Below, piece after piece: positions 26,689-35,959 of a stretch of DNA of 64,000 nucleotides (its first letter is position 1; each line of letters opens with the position of its first letter). The position numbers were made by a program, and so were the translations under genes. The DNA comes from an uncultured Clostridia bacterium (GTDB lineage Bacteria; Bacillota; Clostridia; Christensenellales; UBA1242): the NCBI GenBank assembly GCA_944377485.1, contig CALWFB010000004.1:25513-89512 (forward strand), given 5' to 3'. Below the pieces are notes generated by a model. That model searched no databases. It saw only the letters and a program-made list of their open reading frames with translations, and had not been told where the DNA came from.

Positions 26689-27045
26689 TTATGCCTTTTT
26701 ACTGCTCTTTGCAGTCTTTTTTGTCTTAACAACATCTAATGATGCTCCGCATTTTTTACAAATACGTGTCTTTGTATCTCCTTCAACTGAATGAGCTACA
26801 CGTGTTGCTTTCTTACATACTGGGCAGATGACTTGAACATTACTTATGTCAATAGCACCTTCTGATTTTATAATTCCGCCCTTGTCATCCTTGCTTCTTG
26901 GTTTTTTGTGATGTGATTGAATGTTGACATTGGCAACAATCACTCTACCATCTTCTCTATTAACTTCTAGCACTTCGCCAGATTTTCCAGCATCTTTGCC
27001 TGCAAGTACAAGTACGTTATCACCTTTTTTAACACTATACTTCAT
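26689..27045 (-). CDS. rplX: 50S ribosomal protein L24 with zinc-ribbon-like C-terminus
   Basis: 118 residues. KOW motif at the start (VKKGDNVLVLAGKDAGKSGEV). The C-terminal part has two CxxC pairs (ICPVC and ICKKC, about residues 75-98) and a Lys-rich tail. It is somewhat longer than the usual ~105. Confidence 0.98.
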   Translation of the reverse strand: MKYSVKKGDNVLVLAGKDAGKSGEVLEVNREDGRVIVANVNIQSHHKKPRSKDDKGGIIKSEGAIDISNVQVICPVCKKATRVAHSVEGDTKTRICKKCGASLDVVKTKKTAKSSKKA

Positions 27046-27054
27046 CTCTGCCTC

Positions 27055-27423
27055 CTATAATACTTCTGGTGCTAGTGAGATAATTTGAGTAAATCCCTTA
27101 GCACGAAGTTCTCTTGCAATAGGTCCAAATACACGTGTGCCACGTGGAGCCTTTTGTTTATCAATAATTACAGCAGCATTTTCATCAAATTTAATTGAAC
27201 TGCCATCTGGTCTTTGCACACCCTTTTTAGAACGCACAATGACTGCCATAACTACATCACCCTTTTTAACTTTTCCATCTGGGTCAGCTTTTTTAACAGA
27301 AGCCACAATGATATCGCCAATATTTGCGAATTTTCTAACAGAGCCACCTAAACAACGGATACACATAATTTCTTTTGCACCAGTGTTGTCGGCAACTTTT
27401 AATCTTGATAATGGTTGTATCAT
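27055..27423 (-). CDS. rplN: 50S ribosomal protein L14
   Basis: 122 residues. [20 protein letters not shown] start, [20 protein letters not shown] near the end. Highly conserved, canonical length. Confidence 0.99.
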   Translation of the reverse strand: MIQPLSRLKVADNTGAKEIMCIRCLGGSVRKFANIGDIIVASVKKADPDGKVKKGDVVMAVIVRSKKGVQRPDGSSIKFDENAAVIIDKQKAPRGTRVFGPIARELRAKGFTQIISLAPEVL

Positions 27424-27432
27424 ATCTGCCTC

Positions 27433-27693
27433 CTACTTCGCTCTCTCAACGATAGAAAGAAGTCTAAAATACTTATCTTTACTTAGTGGACGAGTTTCTA
27501 TTATTAAAACAGTATCGCCAACATGTGCTTCATTCTTTTCATCGTGAGCTTTATATTTTTTTGTATAAGTCATATATTTTTTGTATATAGGGTGTCTTTT
27601 CTTGCTGGTGACCAAAACAGTAATGGTCTTGTCCATTTTGTCAGAAACAACAACACCTTGAATTGTCTTGCGGTTTACTTCTTTACTTTCCAT
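27433..27693 (-). CDS. rpsQ: 30S ribosomal protein S17
   Basis: 86 residues. [18 protein letters not shown] and [20 protein letters not shown] are diagnostic. Confidence 0.98.
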   Translation of the reverse strand: MESKEVNRKTIQGVVVSDKMDKTITVLVTSKKRHPIYKKYMTYTKKYKAHDEKNEAHVGDTVLIIETRPLSKDKYFRLLSIVERAK

Positions 27694-27696
27694 ACA

Positions 27697-27903
27697 TTAC
27701 TCCTTCGTTCCAGCCATTTTTTCTTTTAGGGCAGTTTTTACCCTAGCGATGTTCTTTCGAACAATTCTGATTCTTGATGTATCAGTAAGTTGACCAACTT
27801 TGTGTTGAAAGGTTAGATTGAATAATTCACTTCTAAGTTTGCTTTCTTCTGCTGTCAACTCTTGAATTGATAGTTCTCTATAATTATTCTTCATTGTTTT
27901 CAC
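27697..27903 (-). CDS. rpmC: 50S ribosomal protein L29
   Basis: 68 residues, two-helix protein near the exit tunnel and a docking point for SRP and trigger factor. [20 protein letters not shown] and [14 protein letters not shown]. Overlaps the end of rplP by 20 bases, so the two are translationally coupled. Confidence 0.97.
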   Translation of the reverse strand: MKTMKNNYRELSIQELTAEESKLRSELFNLTFQHKVGQLTDTSRIRIVRKNIARVKTALKEKMAGTKE

Positions 27904-28315
27904 CGCCTTTTTCCTTGTATACTACTCTGGTCTTACAAGGAAGTTTATGTGAAGCGAGTCTAAGTGCTTCAAGACAAATTTCTTCGCTTGGTCCGCTCAC
28001 TTCAATAATAACTCTATCACGTTTAACAACTGCTACGTGACCGACTTGTGCACCTTTACCGCTACCCATACGAGTGTCGGCAGGTTTTTTAGTAATAGGT
28101 TTATGTGGGAACACTTTTATCCAAAGTTTTCCACCACGTTTCATATATCTATTAATCGCAACACGTGCTGCTTCAAGTTGGTTAGGTGTAATCCAACATG
28201 GTTCAGTAGCTTGAAGACCATAATCTCCATACGTCACTTTGCTTCCACGAATAGCACGACCTGTCATACGACCACGGTGTTGCTTTCTTCTCTTTTCTCT
28301 CTTAGGCATTAACAT
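27884..28315 (-). CDS. rplP: 50S ribosomal protein L16
   Basis: 143 residues. [19 protein letters not shown] start, GYGLQA-type segment (here [11 protein letters not shown]), [20 protein letters not shown]. Starts one base after the rpsC stop. Confidence 0.98.
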   Translation of the reverse strand: MLMPKREKRRKQHRGRMTGRAIRGSKVTYGDYGLQATEPCWITPNQLEAARVAINRYMKRGGKLWIKVFPHKPITKKPADTRMGSGKGAQVGHVAVVKRDRVIIEVSGPSEEICLEALRLASHKLPCKTRVVYKEKGGENNEE

Positions 28316-28316
28316 A

Positions 28317-28991
28317 TTAGTTTTCTCCTTTCTTGTGATTTACTGAACTTTGAGAAACTTTACCCAAAATTTCACCCTTATTAATCCACACTTTAACACC
28401 TAAAACACCGAAAGTTGTGTGAGCTTCTGTACACGCATAATCGATGTTTGCTCTGATTGTGTGAAGAGGAAGTGAACCTTCGTGGTAGTGTTCACTACGA
28501 GCAATTTCAGCACCGTCAAGACGACCGGACACCATAGTCTTTACGCCAACAGCACCCGCTCTCATCACTCTTTGCATAGCAGATTTCATAACACGTCTGA
28601 ATTGAGCACGTTTTTCTAGTTGACTAGCGATTGATTCTGCCACCAATTTTGCATCTAAGTCTGGATTTTTTTGTTCAACGATATTTACGTTAACTTTCTT
28701 TGCATCAGTCATCTTCTCAACGCTTTTCTTTAATGCTTCAACTCCTGCACCTTTTTGACCAATTAACACACCTGGTTTAGCAGTTGTGATTGTCACAGTG
28801 ATTGAATCATTTGTTCTTTCAATCAAAACGTTAGAGATTGCACAACTTTTATATTCTTTAAGGATATAGTTGCGGATAACGTTATCTTCCTTAATGTTTT
28901 TTGCTATATTTTTCTTGTCTGTGTACCAAAAAGAATTCCAAGTCTTGTTGATACCAATTCTCATTCCATTCGGATTAACTTTTTGTCCCAT
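28317..28991 (-). CDS. rpsC: 30S ribosomal protein S3
   Basis: 224 residues. [14 protein letters not shown] start, a KH domain with [20 protein letters not shown], and the C-terminal [20 protein letters not shown]. Canonical. Confidence 0.99.
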   Translation of the reverse strand: MGQKVNPNGMRIGINKTWNSFWYTDKKNIAKNIKEDNVIRNYILKEYKSCAISNVLIERTNDSITVTITTAKPGVLIGQKGAGVEALKKSVEKMTDAKKVNVNIVEQKNPDLDAKLVAESIASQLEKRAQFRRVMKSAMQRVMRAGAVGVKTMVSGRLDGAEIARSEHYHEGSLPLHTIRANIDYACTEAHTTFGVLGVKVWINKGEILGKVSQSSVNHKKGEN

Positions 28992-28995
28992 ACTT

Positions 28996-29388
28996 CTACT
29001 CCTTTACATCTAGCACAACTTTAATGTGACTAGTTCTTGTGACAATTCTATCAGCGCCATGTGCTCTACCACGGAAATAAACTTTATTTACTCGTGTAGG
29101 ACCTGCACCTAAGATAACTTCTGCCAACTTCAAATCATGAACATTCATTCCCTTGTTGTGCTCAGCATTTGCACCAGCAGATTTAACCACTTTTAAAAGA
29201 ATCGCTGCTGCATCTTGTGGCATATTAGATAAAATTGCCACTGCATCATCATAACTCTTACCACGTACTGTGTCGATAACAATCTTTGCCTTTGTAGGAG
29301 AAAGACGAACGTGACGAACACAAGCATATGGACGAGTGTCTTTAACTGCTTTGATTTTTTCTGATTTTTCTCTAATTCTCTTTGCCAT
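28996..29388 (-). CDS. rplV: 50S ribosomal protein L22
   Basis: 130 residues. RHVRLSPTKAKIVIDTVRGK, with GRAHGADRIVTRTSHIKVVL near the C-terminus. The family is the macrolide-tunnel protein. Confidence 0.98.
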   Translation of the reverse strand: MAKRIREKSEKIKAVKDTRPYACVRHVRLSPTKAKIVIDTVRGKSYDDAVAILSNMPQDAAAILLKVVKSAGANAEHNKGMNVHDLKLAEVILGAGPTRVNKVYFRGRAHGADRIVTRTSHIKVVLDVKE

Positions 29389-29397
29389 AGTTCACTC

Positions 29398-29676
29398 CTA
29401 CTTTTTACCCTTTGCATCTTTTTGTTTGTGTCCTTTGAAGGTACGAGTTGGAGCAAATTCTCCCAACTTGTGACCTACCATGTCCACTGTGCAATATACA
29501 GGTATATGTTTTTTACCATTGTGTACAGCGATTGTGTGCCCTACGAATTCTGGATAGATAGTACTTGAACGAGACCATGTTTTGATGGCTTTTTTCTCAT
29601 TCTTTTCATTCATCTCAGTAATACGTTGCATCAACTTTTCTTCCACGAATGGTTTTTTCTTCAAACTTCTACTCAT
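29398..29676 (-). CDS. rpsS: 30S ribosomal protein S19
   Basis: 92 residues. [18 protein letters not shown] start, [20 protein letters not shown], and [16 protein letters not shown]. Confidence 0.99.
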   Translation of the reverse strand: MSRSLKKKPFVEEKLMQRITEMNEKNEKKAIKTWSRSSTIYPEFVGHTIAVHNGKKHIPVYCTVDMVGHKLGEFAPTRTFKGHKQKDAKGKK

Positions 29677-29685
29677 AAACTACTC

Positions 29686-30522
29686 CTACTTAGCTTTGGC
29701 TCTCTTGACAATCAATTTGTCACTAGCCTTTTTATGTTTTCTAGTCTTGTATCCAAGAGCTGGTTTACCCCAAGGAGTGACAGGACCTGCGTGACCAACT
29801 GGTGATTTACCTTCACCACCACCATGTGGGTGGTCAACTGGGTTCATCGCAGAACCACGCACTGATGGTCTAACACCTAAGTGACGTTTACGTCCAGCTT
29901 TACCAAGGGATACGATTTCATTTTCTTCATTACCGATTGTACCGATAGTAGCACGACACACAGCAAGTACTTTTCTCATTTCGCCAGAAGGTAAGCGCAA
30001 AGTTGCGTATGCCCCTTCTTTTGCCATAAGTTGAGCAGACATACCCGCACTTCTAGCCATCTGTCCACCTTTACCTGGTTGCAATTCAATATTGTGAACA
30101 ATAGCACCTAGCGGAATATCTTTCAATTCAAGTGCATTACCTGGCTTAATTTCAGCGCCAGTTCCGCTCATAACCCTATCTCCAACATTAAGTCCCTTTG
30201 GAGCAAGGATAAATCTCTTTTCACCATCAGCATATGTCAACAATGCAATATATGCTGTTCTGTTTGGGTCGTATTGGATACTTTCAACTTTTGCCATGAT
30301 TCCATCTTTATTACGTTTGAAATCAATTTTTCTATATTTGCGTCTATTAGCGCCACCAATATTACGAACGGTTATTTTACCCTGAGCATTACGACCGCCT
30401 GTCTTTTTAACTTCTGTCAGCAATGACTTTGGTGCTACTGCATCTTTTGTCAATTCATCATATGTCTTGTAGGTTTTGAATCTACTGCCGGCAGATGTAG
30501 GTTTTATCTTTCTTATCGCCAT
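29686..30522 (-). CDS. rplB: 50S ribosomal protein L2
   Basis: 278-residue peptidyl-transferase-centre protein. [20 protein letters not shown], with the conserved C-terminal [20 protein letters not shown] containing the functionally important histidine. Canonical. Confidence 0.99.
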   Translation of the reverse strand: MAIRKIKPTSAGSRFKTYKTYDELTKDAVAPKSLLTEVKKTGGRNAQGKITVRNIGGANRRKYRKIDFKRNKDGIMAKVESIQYDPNRTAYIALLTYADGEKRFILAPKGLNVGDRVMSGTGAEIKPGNALELKDIPLGAIVHNIELQPGKGGQMARSAGMSAQLMAKEGAYATLRLPSGEMRKVLAVCRATIGTIGNEENEIVSLGKAGRKRHLGVRPSVRGSAMNPVDHPHGGGEGKSPVGHAGPVTPWGKPALGYKTRKHKKASDKLIVKRAKAK

Positions 30523-30534
30523 AATCTACTCCTT

Positions 30535-30837
30535 TTAGTTCAAACTCTCGAAGAATGCGATAGCCTTTGATTCAGGTTTCAAGAAAACAATTGCTTTCTT
30601 GTAATCGCTCGTTCGACCAGTCACTCGACCTTGTTTTGTATTTCTTGATTTTTCTTTTCCTTTGCAGTTTACAGTATTCACACGTTCAACTTGAACTTCA
30701 AACAATTCTTCAACTGCTTTTTTGATTTCCACTTTGTTTGCATTTACATTAACTTTAAATGTATACACTTTGTTTGGGAAGCCAGCGTACGACTTTTCAG
30801 TCATAATCGGCTCCAAGATTATTTCTTGCGCTTTCAT
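30535..30837 (-). CDS. rplW: 50S ribosomal protein L23
   Basis: 100 residues. IILEPIMTEKSYAGF, VNANKVEIKKAVEELFEVQV. Located at the exit tunnel with L29. Overlaps the rplD stop by one base (TAATG). Confidence 0.97.
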   Translation of the reverse strand: MKAQEIILEPIMTEKSYAGFPNKVYTFKVNVNANKVEIKKAVEELFEVQVERVNTVNCKGKEKSRNTKQGRVTGRTSDYKKAIVFLKPESKAIAFFESLN

Positions 30838-31460
30838 TATACGTATGCCTCCTCTAATTTCTTAATTGCATCTTTTGTGAACACTAAATATGTGTTTTCT
30901 ACTACTTGTGCCACATTGAGTAGCATAACATCTTCACAACTAACTTTTTGAATATTTCCAGTTGCTCTTATTACGCCCTCATCTTTTCCATTAGTTAAAA
31001 TCATAGTACGTTTATTCAAACCAAATGTCTTTAAGAATTCGCTAGCACTCTTGGTTTTGTTGTCAGCAAATTTTACTTCATCTAGAATGAACACTTCGTT
31101 TTGTCTGATTTTTTGTGATAATGCAGATGAAAATGCTATATCTCTCATCTTCTTATTAATCTTTTGACTAAAATCACGTGGTTTTGGAGCGAATACTACA
31201 CCACCACCATCGAATTGTGGAGCACTACGTTCATCATGACGAGCACCACCAGTACCTTTTTGTCTGTATAATTTCTTCTTACTAGCATTAACTTCGCTAC
31301 GAGTAAGAGTTGATTTTGTTCCTTGTCTTGCGTTGTTGTGCAATGCTACAACCACTTGATGAATAAGTGGTTCGTTATAGTCTGCATCGAACACTAAATC
31401 GTTCAGACTAATATCGCCAACCGCCTCTTTCTTCATATTATAAACTTTTAGTTTCGCCAT
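30837..31460 (-). CDS. rplD: 50S ribosomal protein L4
   Basis: 207 residues. KKKLYRQKGTGGARHDERSA and FGGGGV-type loop (here FDGGGVVFAPKPRDF) are diagnostic. In E. coli L4 represses its own operon through the S10 leader; a structured leader exists here too. Confidence 0.98.
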   Translation of the reverse strand: MAKLKVYNMKKEAVGDISLNDLVFDADYNEPLIHQVVVALHNNARQGTKSTLTRSEVNASKKKLYRQKGTGGARHDERSAPQFDGGGVVFAPKPRDFSQKINKKMRDIAFSSALSQKIRQNEVFILDEVKFADNKTKSASEFLKTFGLNKRTMILTNGKDEGVIRATGNIQKVSCEDVMLLNVAQVVENTYLVFTKDAIKKLEEAYV

Positions 31461-31471
31461 AGTTTACTCCT

Positions 31472-32104
31472 TTAAGCTTTCACCGCAGATTTGATAGTGA
31501 CGATTGATTTCTTTGGTCCAGGAATTGCACCTTTAACCAAAATCAAATTTCTATCAGCATCTACACGTACAACTTTAAGATTTTGCACTGTCACGGCTTC
31601 ATGACCGTAGTGACCTGGCATCTTTTTGCCTTTGAATACTCTACTAGGTGTTGAGTTTGCGCCCATTGAACCTACTTCTCTATGAACAGGTCCAACACCG
31701 TGAGTCATTTTTAATCTCTGTTGATTCCAACGTTTAATTACACCAGTGAACCCATGTCCTTTGGTAATTCCAGATACGTCTACCAAATCTCCTTCGCTAA
31801 ACATATCTGCTTTAATCTCTTGACCAAGACTAAATTTTGAAACGTCATCATATTTAAATTCTTTCATCACACGTTTTGGTTCTACACCAGCTTTTTTGAA
31901 AGCACCAGCTTGTGATTTGTTCACATTCTTTGCTTTGATATCTCCGAATGCTACTTGCACTGAGTTATAACCATCTGTGTCTGTAGTCTTAATTTGAGTC
32001 ACATAGCAAGGACCTGCTTCAATTACTGTCACAGGTTCAACTCTTCCGTCATCAGTAAACACTTGTGTCATACCGATTTTTCTACCAATAATCGCTTTTT
32101 CCAC
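31472..32104 (-). CDS. rplC: 50S ribosomal protein L3
   Basis: 210 residues. [20 protein letters not shown] start, [20 protein letters not shown] and [20 protein letters not shown]. Confidence 0.99.
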   Translation of the reverse strand: MEKAIIGRKIGMTQVFTDDGRVEPVTVIEAGPCYVTQIKTTDTDGYNSVQVAFGDIKAKNVNKSQAGAFKKAGVEPKRVMKEFKYDDVSKFSLGQEIKADMFSEGDLVDVSGITKGHGFTGVIKRWNQQRLKMTHGVGPVHREVGSMGANSTPSRVFKGKKMPGHYGHEAVTVQNLKVVRVDADRNLILVKGAIPGPKKSIVTIKSAVKA

Positions 32105-32114
32105 AGTTCCCTCC

Positions 32115-32423
32115 TTATAGTTCTACCTTGATATCTACACCAGCAGGTACATTCATTTTTAGCAATGTATCAACTGCTTTTGCATTAGGTGCGAACACAT
32201 CAATTAATCTAACATGTGTACGAGATTCAAATTGTTCACGTGAATCTTTGTACTTGTGCGTAGCACGGATAATTGTCACCACTTCCCTTTTTGTTGGTAG
32301 TGGAACAGGTCCAGAAATTTTACATCCAGACTTTGTTGCAGTGTCAAGAATTCTTGATACTACATTTTCTAGCAAACCTATATCGTATGATGTAAGTTTG
32401 ATTCTAAGTTTTGTTGTTGCCAT
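32115..32423 (-). CDS. rpsJ: 30S ribosomal protein S10
   Basis: 102 residues starting [19 protein letters not shown]; the ATG at 32423 follows AAGGAGAG and matches the family start, so an in-frame upstream extension to 32501 is rejected. First gene of the cluster; S10 is also NusE, part of the antitermination complex. Confidence 0.99.
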   Translation of the reverse strand: MATTKLRIKLTSYDIGLLENVVSRILDTATKSGCKISGPVPLPTKREVVTIIRATHKYKDSREQFESRTHVRLIDVFAPNAKAVDTLLKMNVPAGVDIKVEL

Positions 32424-32701
32424 TTTTTCTCTCCTTTTATATATAGTCAACACTAAACCAACTCTAACTTTACTATCAGGCATTTGAACATTTTCATTCA
32501 ATCAATTATAGCGTATTGCGGTAGTTTGCCTTAGCACTTGCTCGCATTTACACTATGCCGGGTGTAAAGTGCTGATTTTCAAAAATAAATTGGGCAGTGC
32601 CCTTTACTTTGCTGTCGGCGTCCAACCGGACTAGGTCAACATAAATTCCCATTTGTCGCTTGCTAACAAATGCAACCTTATGCGTCAAACCATTAATCAG
32701 C
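32424..32701 (-). promoter_or_regulatory. Structured 5' leader of the S10 operon
   Basis: About 278 transcribed bases before rpsJ, locally richer in G+C than other gaps. Hairpins on the minus strand: CATTTGT / ACAAATG (7 bp, 32650-32672), GTCC / GGAC (32620-32631), GGGC / GCCC (32592-32602) and TTTACAC / GTGTAAA (7 bp, 32547-32568) extended by GCAC / GTGC. No long ORF with a good start lies in it. By analogy with the E. coli S10 leader it may respond to L4, but I cannot match a known fold by eye. Confidence 0.55.
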
Positions 32702-32707
32702 ATTTTT

Positions 32708-32736
32708 ATTCTATCAAAGAAAATAATGATTGTCAA
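32708..32736 (-). promoter_or_regulatory. Promoter of the S10-spc-alpha cluster
   Basis: Minus strand TTGACA (32731-32736), 17-bp spacer, TAGAAT (32708-32713). Start expected near 32701. Confidence 0.88.
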
Positions 32737-32821
32737 CCCTTTTTATAAACTTTTTTAACAAATTATATATTAAAAATCTATCAATAATTTACCTTTTTAG
32801 TTGACACCCATCTTGACCCAC

Positions 32822-32850
32822 TTTACATTCAAAATGAAATTTGATACACT
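32822..32850 (+). promoter_or_regulatory. Promoter giving a predicted leaderless mRNA (RNHCP gene)
   Basis: TTTACA (32822-32827), 17-bp spacer, TACACT (32845-32850), then only 6 bases before the ATG at 32857, so transcription should start at or within a base or two of the start codon. No ribosome binding site is present. Confidence 0.55.
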
Positions 32851-32856
32851 ACAATT

Positions 32857-33186
32857 ATGAAACAATTTGAAAAGAATGATAATAGTTTTGTCTGTGCCTG
32901 GTGTGGTAGACTCGTTCCAGAATTAAAATACACATCTCGTGACCATTGCACGCATTGCCTTGCATCTCTGCATGTGGATATCAATCCTGGGGATAGAGCA
33001 AATTCATGCGGAGGAATACTTTTCCCCATTGATGTCACAATTAGTGGGAAAAAAGGATATATAATACAATACAGGTGTAGCAAATGTGGAAAACTACATA
33101 ACAACAAGTCAGCTGACGATGATGAATTTGCAACAATTTTAAAAGTTATGAACACAACCTACAATCCCACAGATTATAAAAAATAA
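32857..33186 (+). CDS. RNHCP-domain zinc-ribbon protein
   Basis: 109 residues. Cysteine pairs at C13/C16, C31/C34 and C74/C77 plus C51 suggest zinc ribbons. The order FVCAWCGRLV, SRDHCTHCLASLHVD, PGDR, CGGILFPI, then YRCSKCGKLHNN with a trailing DDD follows the RNHCP family, here with 'SRDHCTHC' in place of RNHCP. Function of the family is unknown. It appears to have a leaderless transcript. Confidence 0.8.
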   Translation: MKQFEKNDNSFVCAWCGRLVPELKYTSRDHCTHCLASLHVDINPGDRANSCGGILFPIDVTISGKKGYIIQYRCSKCGKLHNNKSADDDEFATILKVMNTTYNPTDYKK

Positions 33187-33391
33187 AATTGATTAAAAAA
33201 AGAAAAGTTATAATATAATTTTAATAACAAAATATTAATATCTAATTTTATAATATTTTTGTCATCATAAGATTAGATATATCCACATATATTATGAAAA
33301 GATATTTTTATATTTTTGCTTTTATATTTACTAAAATATAATCTTTATGTTCGTTTAATCAAATAATTAATAAAATTTTTTAAAAAAGGTA

Positions 33392-33420
33392 TTTACAAAT
33401 ATAAAATAATGTGTTAAAAT
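33392..33420 (+). promoter_or_regulatory. Promoter of the 159-aa hypothetical gene
   Basis: TTTACA (33392-33397), 17-bp spacer, TAAAAT (33415-33420), 32 bases before the ATG. The preceding 33187-33391 stretch is AT-rich with nothing recognisable. Confidence 0.7.
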
Positions 33421-33452
33421 TCTAATGAATTAAATCAATTAAGGAGTAAATT

Positions 33453-33932
33453 ATGCCTAATAACGATAATAAAAATAATAATTTAATACCTCAATTTATA
33501 CCAGATAATTCAGCGGTAGCAAGAAAACTTGACAACATGTCAGACCAAGAGTTGTTCGAAAGATATTTTATGCCAACAAATAATCCTAATTGGGATATTA
33601 GAAAAGATGCCTCAGATGTTGTTAATGTTAAAATCCCTAAAACAGAAAAATATAAATATGCAAAAACTGTATCAGTTAGTGGAGAACCATTAGATTATTT
33701 TGTTGCAGTTTTAAGTAATAGATTAAATACCTATATCCCTAACGGATATAAACTTAATATGCTTAATATCATAGAAGATTTTGAAAATATCTTGATAGAA
33801 AATTCTGAACAAGCAAGAGATGTGTCTAGAACAAAAAAAGTCAATAGATTCTTGTATGATGTGACAAGATACTTTGTAGATTTGTGCAATCTAGGTCTTG
33901 ATTACATTCTTGCGGATACAGCAAATCAATAA
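33453..33932 (+). CDS. Hypothetical protein (159 aa)
   Basis: I do not recognise the family. An Asn/Asp/Lys-rich start (MPNNDNKNNNLIPQF) is followed by a mostly helical protein: MSDQELFERYF, LDYFVAVLSNRLNTYI, LNIIEDFENILI, VNRFLYDVTRYFVDLCNLG. No signal peptide or membrane segment. AAGGAG precedes the ATG and it has its own promoter and a strong terminator, so it is a complete single-gene unit. Confidence 0.7.
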   Translation: MPNNDNKNNNLIPQFIPDNSAVARKLDNMSDQELFERYFMPTNNPNWDIRKDASDVVNVKIPKTEKYKYAKTVSVSGEPLDYFVAVLSNRLNTYIPNGYKLNMLNIIEDFENILIENSEQARDVSRTKKVNRFLYDVTRYFVDLCNLGLDYILADTANQ

Positions 33933-33933
33933 T

Positions 33934-33961
33934 AAAAAAATCGCCGCATGGCGATTTTTTT
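33934..33961. terminator. Bidirectional terminator
   Basis: 12-bp perfect stem AAAAAAATCGCC / GGCGATTTTTTT (33934-33945 with 33950-33961), GCAT loop; shared by the convergent genes at 33453 and 33960. Confidence 0.92.
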
Positions 33962-35798
33962 ATGGTGTAGATGTATAATTTTCTTCGTTTATGATTTCCA
34001 CATTGCCTTCCCTAATCACTTCAATTTTTCCTCTTCCTGTTTTATATTCTTTGTCGATATCTTCAATTTTATTATTATTCATGACTCCGATATTAATTGT
34101 AGTCTGTTTTTTACCTTTATTTGTTTGGCTAACCGCCGCTGGCCTATTTAAACCATTGTTTGTATCCTTATGTTGAGTTGTCGTTGCTGGATGCACTCTT
34201 CTTCCAATCATGCCATTGCCACTAGAAACTCCATTCGAATTTGTGGTTGCTTTTTTCCTTGGAGCTGTGCTAGCAGATTGTGTTGGAGCCGCTTTTTTAT
34301 CTCCTTTCTTTGCCTGCCCTGACGGAGCTTTTGCACCTGTTTTAGTCGCACTCGCTTTCTTCACGTTTGCACTATTTTCTTTTTTCTTTTCAGGTTCTGG
34401 ATTGGTATTAGCCTGTACGTTGGTTTCCGCTTTCTTCTCTTCTTTATTTGTTTTCTTTGCTTCGGCCTTTGTTTCTTTTATTTTTTCAGTTGTGGCTACT
34501 CCCACATTCTCTTTAACATTTGCGCCTATACCATTAAGCGCATTAATTAGTTTTGCCCGGTTGGAAGATGATGCTTGTGTCTTATCTTTTATTTCTTCTT
34601 TTGCACCATTGACCGCTGCACCGATTACTGCACCTGCAACTATTGCATCTAATAATCTTGAATTAGCTTTCGCCCTATCTTTTGAAATTTTTCTATCCTT
34701 ACCCTGTTCTGAAACTTCTACATCATTTGAATCGTTTCCTCTTTCAAGGATAATTCCAGTATTAATCGCAATCGCCTCAGCAATGTTTCGTTCAACAACT
34801 TGTTTTTCTGCTTGCAAATTATTTTGAGCTAATTCTGGTATGGTCTGTCTTTCTTCTTCTCTATATGTTTCAAGAACTATTTTATCTTTTTTTTCTGCCG
34901 TGATTTCATTGCCAACATGCTCTTCATTAACCTCAATTGTTTCTGTCTTATATTCAATAGTATCTTGAACTTTAATATTGTGTTCTACTTGAACATTATG
35001 TTTTTCTGCTTCAAATTCTTTTTTCTCTTCTTCATCTAGCACATTGATATTGTTTTCAATAACTTTCTCTATTATTTCATTTACCGTCTTTGCGAAATTT
35101 GGTCTATCTATACGTATAAAATCTTTCTTTTCAGTCAAAGTAGATTTCAACTCAGCATCGACTATTTTCTTTAATTTTGGATAATGTTCAATAATGGCTA
35201 AGAGATTTACTGAATATTCTGCTTCTATCTCTTCGAGCTTTTCTTCATTATTTAAAAATATCTCATTCGCTTTAATAAGATATTTAAAACGCTTAGTTAG
35301 CCCTGCATAAACAGCGAGAGCATCTTCGTCCATATGAAATACATCTAATATTTCTCCTGGGACAACAGATATATTCCAACGTCTATATAATGCATTTTTA
35401 TCTACTACACCAGACGTTTCAACTTCGTCCAAAATATATTCGTTGATATTGCTATATGTCCCACTATTTAACTTATTATTCGCTTCAAAACTTATTTTTT
35501 CAACTAGTGAAAGTGTGGCACGATTACCTTCTAGTGTCACCATAAAAGTAATCTGTTTGTCAAACTTTATATTGCTATAACAGATATCAATATTATCAAT
35601 CGTATCTACGACATACTTTTTCATAGCGATTAACTCACGTTGAATATCAGGAGAAATGACATATTCTCCTTCCGAATTGAAATCACCCCACATATAACCA
35701 AGAATTGTATGACGCAAATTGTTGAATTTCAAATATTCAATTTCTGCGCTATCTTCGACATATCCTAAATCAGAATCCTGTTTTAAATACTTAGCCAT
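33960..35798 (-). CDS. Large hypothetical protein with Lys/Ala-rich low-complexity region
   Basis: 612 residues, family not recognised. Residues 1-~230 form an ordered, mostly helical region (FNNLRHTILGYMWGDF, LTKRFKYLIKANEIFLN). Residues ~230-330 are acidic coiled-coil-like. A short hydrophobic Ala/Gly/Val patch (DAIVAGAVIGAAVNG) is near 390. From ~420 to ~560 the chain is low complexity in K, A, T, E, N and P. The C-terminal ~40 residues are ordered again (TTINIGVMNNNKIEDID). No signal peptide. The region resembles scaffold or DNA-associated proteins in composition only. Confidence 0.65.
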   Translation of the reverse strand: MAKYLKQDSDLGYVEDSAEIEYLKFNNLRHTILGYMWGDFNSEGEYVISPDIQRELIAMKKYVVDTIDNIDICYSNIKFDKQITFMVTLEGNRATLSLVEKISFEANNKLNSGTYSNINEYILDEVETSGVVDKNALYRRWNISVVPGEILDVFHMDEDALAVYAGLTKRFKYLIKANEIFLNNEEKLEEIEAEYSVNLLAIIEHYPKLKKIVDAELKSTLTEKKDFIRIDRPNFAKTVNEIIEKVIENNINVLDEEEKKEFEAEKHNVQVEHNIKVQDTIEYKTETIEVNEEHVGNEITAEKKDKIVLETYREEERQTIPELAQNNLQAEKQVVERNIAEAIAINTGIILERGNDSNDVEVSEQGKDRKISKDRAKANSRLLDAIVAGAVIGAAVNGAKEEIKDKTQASSSNRAKLINALNGIGANVKENVGVATTEKIKETKAEAKKTNKEEKKAETNVQANTNPEPEKKKENSANVKKASATKTGAKAPSGQAKKGDKKAAPTQSASTAPRKKATTNSNGVSSGNGMIGRRVHPATTTQHKDTNNGLNRPAAVSQTNKGKKQTTINIGVMNNNKIEDIDKEYKTGRGKIEVIREGNVEIINEENYTSTP

Positions 35799-35849
35799 AT
35801 ATTTCTCCTGATTAAATTATAACATAGTTATTTAAAATTCGCAAACAAA

Positions 35850-35871
35850 AAATAGCGTCAAAGCGCTATTT
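35850..35871 (-). terminator. Terminator downstream of prfA
   Basis: AAATAGCG / CGCTATTT (35850-35857 with 35864-35871), 6-base loop, followed on the minus strand by a U-run. About 90 bases past prfA. Confidence 0.75.
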
Positions 35872-35959
35872 AATTATTTGATTTTTTTAATGTTTTTATT
35901 TACAAAATTTATAAGACAAAAAATTAATTTAATGACCTTTGAATATGATTTGTTATAAT

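Noticed and set aside
32424..32501. N-terminal extension of S10
   Set aside because: The family starts at [10 protein letters not shown], which has its own AAGGAGAG site; the upstream extension is untranslated leader.
32548..32736. 62-codon open frame in the S10 leader
   Set aside because: It overlaps the promoter, lacks a ribosome binding site and lies in a region with RNA-like hairpins; treated as non-coding leader.
34210..34827. 205-codon plus-strand frame opposite the Lys/Ala-rich gene
   Set aside because: It is the antisense of a low-complexity K/A/T-coding stretch, giving an artificial Phe/Ala/Ser-rich translation with no ribosome binding site.
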